Source: BPGX01 sp035405785
GTDB taxonomy: Bacteria > Bacteroidota > Bacteroidia > B-17B0 > Aurantibacillaceae
NCBI GenBank assembly: GCA_035405785.1
Contig: DAONJS010000013.1
Location: forward strand, 1 to 64,000
DNA length: 64,000 nucleotides
Direction of reading: 5' to 3'
Shown here: positions 61,651-64,000 of the stretch, piece after piece
Numbering within the stretch: the first letter of the stretch is position 1
Layout of the letters: each line of letters begins with the position of its first letter
Position numbers and translations under genes: made by a program
Notes under the pieces: model-generated
Databases searched by the model: none
Seen by the model: only the letters and a program-made list of their open reading frames with translations
What the model was told of the DNA's origin: nothing

Positions 61651-62612
61651 TAATATAAAGTTTGAGAATTATTGCCTTTGCCTGCAAAAGAGAATTTGTA
61701 AGATACAAAAATTTCTGCGGCAGGTCCTAAATATGTTTTTAAACCGTTGATGTATAGAAAATCATAACTTAACCCTGCTCTTAGTTTCTTTGAAACTATT
61801 GCACCAATACCTCCTGTAAGAGAATATCCATGTTTGTAACCAACAAAAACCCATCCATATTTGTCTGACTCTGCAACTACCTGTGCATCAACCTGAACAG
61901 GTGCTCCCATTGAAAAACCTCCAACAGGTGTAGTATAGCGTAAGAAAATAGAGGGGATAACATTCAATGGAAAATCTCCACCTTCAATGGCTTTGATAAT
62001 ATAAGATGCATTCCATGTAATGTGTTTGGTTGTAATATATTTTGTGAAATGTCCAGATGGGTCATCAAATTTTACTCTACTGTCTAAAAGTTGCCAACCT
62101 GTAAATCCTGTATTGAAATCTTTCCAAGTAAAATTAAATCCAAAAGCCATATCAAATGTGGCACGGCTAAAAGAATTAGCGTAGAGTTCTGGGTCTTTAT
62201 TGTCTTTTACAACTACTCTGTTGTAATCAAATCTTCTTTGAAATGCACCTACATTAACACCAAAACTTAAAACTGCATCGTCATTAAGTTTAACTGCATG
62301 AGAGTAATTAGCATAACCAGCAGTTTGATCCCAAAGACCTGCTTTATCGTGAGTAACAATGATGCCAAAACCATTTTTTTTAGCTTGTAAAGGTGCTGAA
62401 AAAACAAGCACCTGATTAACTGGAGCATCGGGCATACTTGTCCATTGAGAACGGTGAAGTGCATATAAATCGCCCATATCATTTTGATAACTCATTGCGG
62501 GATTTGTCAAAATTTTATTGAACATGTATTGATTTAACAAAGGCACTTGTTGTGCAAATAGAAATTGAACAATTCCTAAACTAATTAAGATAATTGTAAA
62601 AGTTTTTTTCAT
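61650..62612 (-). CDS. PorP/SprF-family T9SS outer-membrane protein
   Basis: This 320-residue protein has a signal peptide ending IVQFLFAQQVP. The mature start LLNQYMFNKILTNPAMSYQN and YALHRSQWTSMPDAPVNQVL are the PorP/SprF hallmarks, followed by barrel strands to the C-terminal VSYKFSF. It is paired with the PorE-like gene, overlapping it by 1 bp. This is the second PorP/SprF in the window; neither can be called the core PorP without comparing whole genomes. Confidence 0.92.
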   Translation of the reverse strand: MKKTFTIILISLGIVQFLFAQQVPLLNQYMFNKILTNPAMSYQNDMGDLYALHRSQWTSMPDAPVNQVLVFSAPLQAKKNGFGIIVTHDKAGLWDQTAGYANYSHAVKLNDDAVLSFGVNVGAFQRRFDYNRVVVKDNKDPELYANSFSRATFDMAFGFNFTWKDFNTGFTGWQLLDSRVKFDDPSGHFTKYITTKHITWNASYIIKAIEGGDFPLNVIPSIFLRYTTPVGGFSMGAPVQVDAQVVAESDKYGWVFVGYKHGYSLTGGIGAIVSKKLRAGLSYDFLYINGLKTYLGPAAEIFVSYKFSFAGKGNNSQTLY

Positions 62613-62628
62613 AGTAGTAAATTTTTGG

Positions 62629-62636
62629 CAAAATTA
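62629..62636 (-). promoter_or_regulatory. Promoter of the PorP/SprF-PorE-like pair
   Basis: The minus strand reads TAATTTTG (TAnnTTTG), 17 bp before ATG 62612. Confidence 0.6.
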
Positions 62637-62655
62637 AAGAAAATTATTCTAATTT

Positions 62656-63153
62656 TCAAATTTTGTTTTCAACATCAGTAATTTTAATTTCTGCATATTG
62701 TTCTACTAATTTTTTACAAGCGGAATGAATCATTTGAAAAACATTTTCAAAGTCCTGTTCTGTACCATAGTAGGGGTCAGGTATTTCAATGTTTTGAGCA
62801 GGGTATAATACATTCATTAAATAATTTACTTTTTTCATTAAGTTTTCATCTTTTGCCATTTGTTTTAGATGGTTGTAGTGACTTTCATCCATTACATAAA
62901 TTTTATCAAATTCTAAGAAATCTGAATATTTGAATTGCCTTGCTACTAATGAACTTAAGTCAATATTATGTTTTTTAGCATTAAGAATAGTTCTTCTATC
63001 TGGATGTTCACCAATGTGATAGGGAGCAATAGCGGCTGAATCTACAATAAGTGGTAATTTGTATTTTTGAACATAATGTAACATAATTCCTTCTGCAAGT
63101 GGCGATCTGCATATATTTCCAAGACAAACAAAAAGAATTTTATCTTTTTTCAT
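62656..63153 (-). CDS. Low-molecular-weight protein-tyrosine phosphatase
   Basis: This 165-residue enzyme has the catalytic loop FVCLGNICRSPLAEG (Cys10, Arg16), SARQFKYSDF-like substrate region (SLVARQFKYSDFLEFD), and the general-acid loop EIPDPYYGTEQDF near 120. Family members dephosphorylate tyrosine on proteins and in several bacteria control polysaccharide export kinases. It sits 17 bp downstream of the histidine kinase gene on the same strand. Confidence 0.94.
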   Translation of the reverse strand: MKKDKILFVCLGNICRSPLAEGIMLHYVQKYKLPLIVDSAAIAPYHIGEHPDRRTILNAKKHNIDLSSLVARQFKYSDFLEFDKIYVMDESHYNHLKQMAKDENLMKKVNYLMNVLYPAQNIEIPDPYYGTEQDFENVFQMIHSACKKLVEQYAEIKITDVENKI

Positions 63154-63170
63154 AATTATAATAATTGATT

Positions 63171-64000
63171 TTAATTTTTGGGTTTATTAAAAACTAATTG
63201 AAAGATAGTGCCATTATCAACTTTGTATGAGTATTGTCCATCAATTTGTTCCGATAGTAATTTGATGAGTTCTATACCAAGAGATTCGGATTTATCAATT
63301 TTATTTAAGTCAATTCCTATACCATTATCTTTAATAATGAGTGTGCAATTATTTTTATCACAATGAAAAGATACTTCTATTTTACCTTTTTTATTTGGAA
63401 AAGCATATTTAATAGCATTTGTAATCACTTCGCTACAAATTAAACCAAGTGGAATAGCAGTGTCTAAAGGCAATTCAAGATTATCTGCATCAATGTTTAA
63501 ATGTAATTGTATATTGGTATTGTCAGAAAATGCAGAAATGGTTTGTTCGCAAAGATGACGAAGGTATTCGGCGGCATTGATATGCAGAAACTGATCTTTT
63601 TTGTAGAGCATTTGATGGGTAAGGGCAATAGATTGGATTCTTGCAGAAATTTCGTTAAGCAAAGTTTGGGCGTTTTCGCTTTTTTCTTTACTCATTTGAA
63701 GGCGGATAATGCTATTAATAATTTGCAAATTATTTTTTACTCTGTGATGAATTTCTTTGATGAGCATTTCTTTTTCTTTCAATGATTTTTGAATAGTTTG
63801 ATTTTGTTGTTGAATAAGTTGATTGCTTTTTTCAAGTTCTTCTGAATGTTTTTGAGCTTCTCGGTAATATCTGAACAAAATAAATCCTGCAATTAAAAGT
63901 ATGATAATAAAAATAATGAGATAAGTTTTTAGAGTATTGCTTTTTTCCTGTTCTAATTTTAATATAGACAGTGCCATTGTTTTTTCTTTCAGGGCATTAT
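63171..64000 (-). CDS. Sensor histidine kinase (HisKA_2 type), 5' end outside window
   Basis: Partial gene: the frame is open to the right edge (NALKEKTMALSIL precedes the first visible ATG at 63977), so the N-terminus is missing. A TPR sensor is likely upstream, as usual for this group. Visible are a transmembrane helix (TYLIIFIIILLIAGFILF), a coiled coil, the dimerisation/phosphoacceptor motif KEIHHRVKNNLQIINSIIRL, and the ATPase with GLICSEVITNAIKYAF (N box) and DNGIGIDL (G box). This subfamily often signals through LytTR or similar regulators; none is in view. Confidence 0.9.
   Translation of the reverse strand, partial: NALKEKTMALSILKLEQEKSNTLKTYLIIFIIILLIAGFILFRYYREAQKHSEELEKSNQLIQQQNQTIQKSLKEKEMLIKEIHHRVKNNLQIINSIIRLQMSKEKSENAQTLLNEISARIQSIALTHQMLYKKDQFLHINAAEYLRHLCEQTISAFSDNTNIQLHLNIDADNLELPLDTAIPLGLICSEVITNAIKYAFPNKKGKIEVSFHCDKNNCTLIIKDNGIGIDLNKIDKSESLGIELIKLLSEQIDGQYSYKVDNGTIFQLVFNKPKN

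Overview
The window is AT-rich DNA from a member of the phylum Bacteroidota, probably a Flavobacteriales- or Chitinophagales-like lineage; I cannot name a genus. The evidence is consistent: several secreted proteins end in type IX secretion (T9SS) sorting domains, there are two PorP/SprF-type outer-membrane proteins, TPR plus PD40-propeller plus carboxypeptidase-regulatory proteins resembling PorE, the phylum-specific small proteins DUF4295 and DUF3098, an S46 dipeptidyl-peptidase, a serine palmitoyltransferase, and promoters of the Bacteroidota type (TAnnTTTG) with A-rich leaders instead of Shine-Dalgarno sites.

Layout. 1-1528 (minus) is the 5' part of a secreted repeat protein built from 213-bp tandem repeats, followed by tRNA-Gln. 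1912-7412 (minus) is a four-gene block: two related secreted subunit-like proteins, a 994-residue Ig plus beta-barrel outer-membrane protein, and a two-domain Ig-like chaperone-like protein. This is the best candidate for an undescribed surface-assembly system in the window. 7879-10229 holds ribosomal proteins L28 and L33, DUF4295, FtsY and an anchored OmpH/Skp-like protein. 10241-14394 holds a hypothetical protein, thioredoxin, Dxs and a T9SS cargo protein. 14461-20497 (minus) is a run containing UDP-xylose synthase, a glycosyltransferase, XerD, an L,D-transpeptidase-like protein, PorP/SprF, a frameshifted M48 protease and ClpS. 20598-25892 holds three consecutive TPR/PD40 proteins. 26298-33054 (minus) holds the S46 peptidase, a PKD/CHU-type secreted protein, a lipoprotein and phosphoglycerate kinase. 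33319-37772 holds GcvP and FumC. 38639-48589 (minus) holds an EEP-family phosphatase/nuclease, T9SS cargo, PASTA, a bifunctional-nuclease-like protein, EtfA, EtfB, a YCF48-type cargo, L32, DUF177, a hypothetical protein and an ECF sigma factor. 48758-55082 holds Tgt, TruB, UppP, DUF3098, an RluB-type pseudouridine synthase and PBP1A. 55312-58941 holds an Asp/Asn beta-hydroxylase-family protein, serine palmitoyltransferase and a PAS-SpoIIE phosphatase with an internal TGA. 58951-64000 (minus) holds a PorE-like protein, PorP/SprF, a low-molecular-weight phosphatase and the 3' part of a histidine kinase.

Most genes are housekeeping or cell-envelope functions. The intergenic spaces are unusually rich in small mobile-looking repeats: a MITE-like family with GTTACTATTC termini and TTTGCG-rich interiors, a double-hairpin REP-like family, a GATTGCGAAC inverted repeat, one CGTCATTACGAG palindrome, ACTCAAAACT-type microsatellites, and a heptamer array that supplies the last codons of a gene. 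Two genes (M48 protease and PAS-SpoIIE) carry a single disabling change each, which may be real decay or sequencing error. No CRISPR array, prophage, transposase gene or rRNA was seen.
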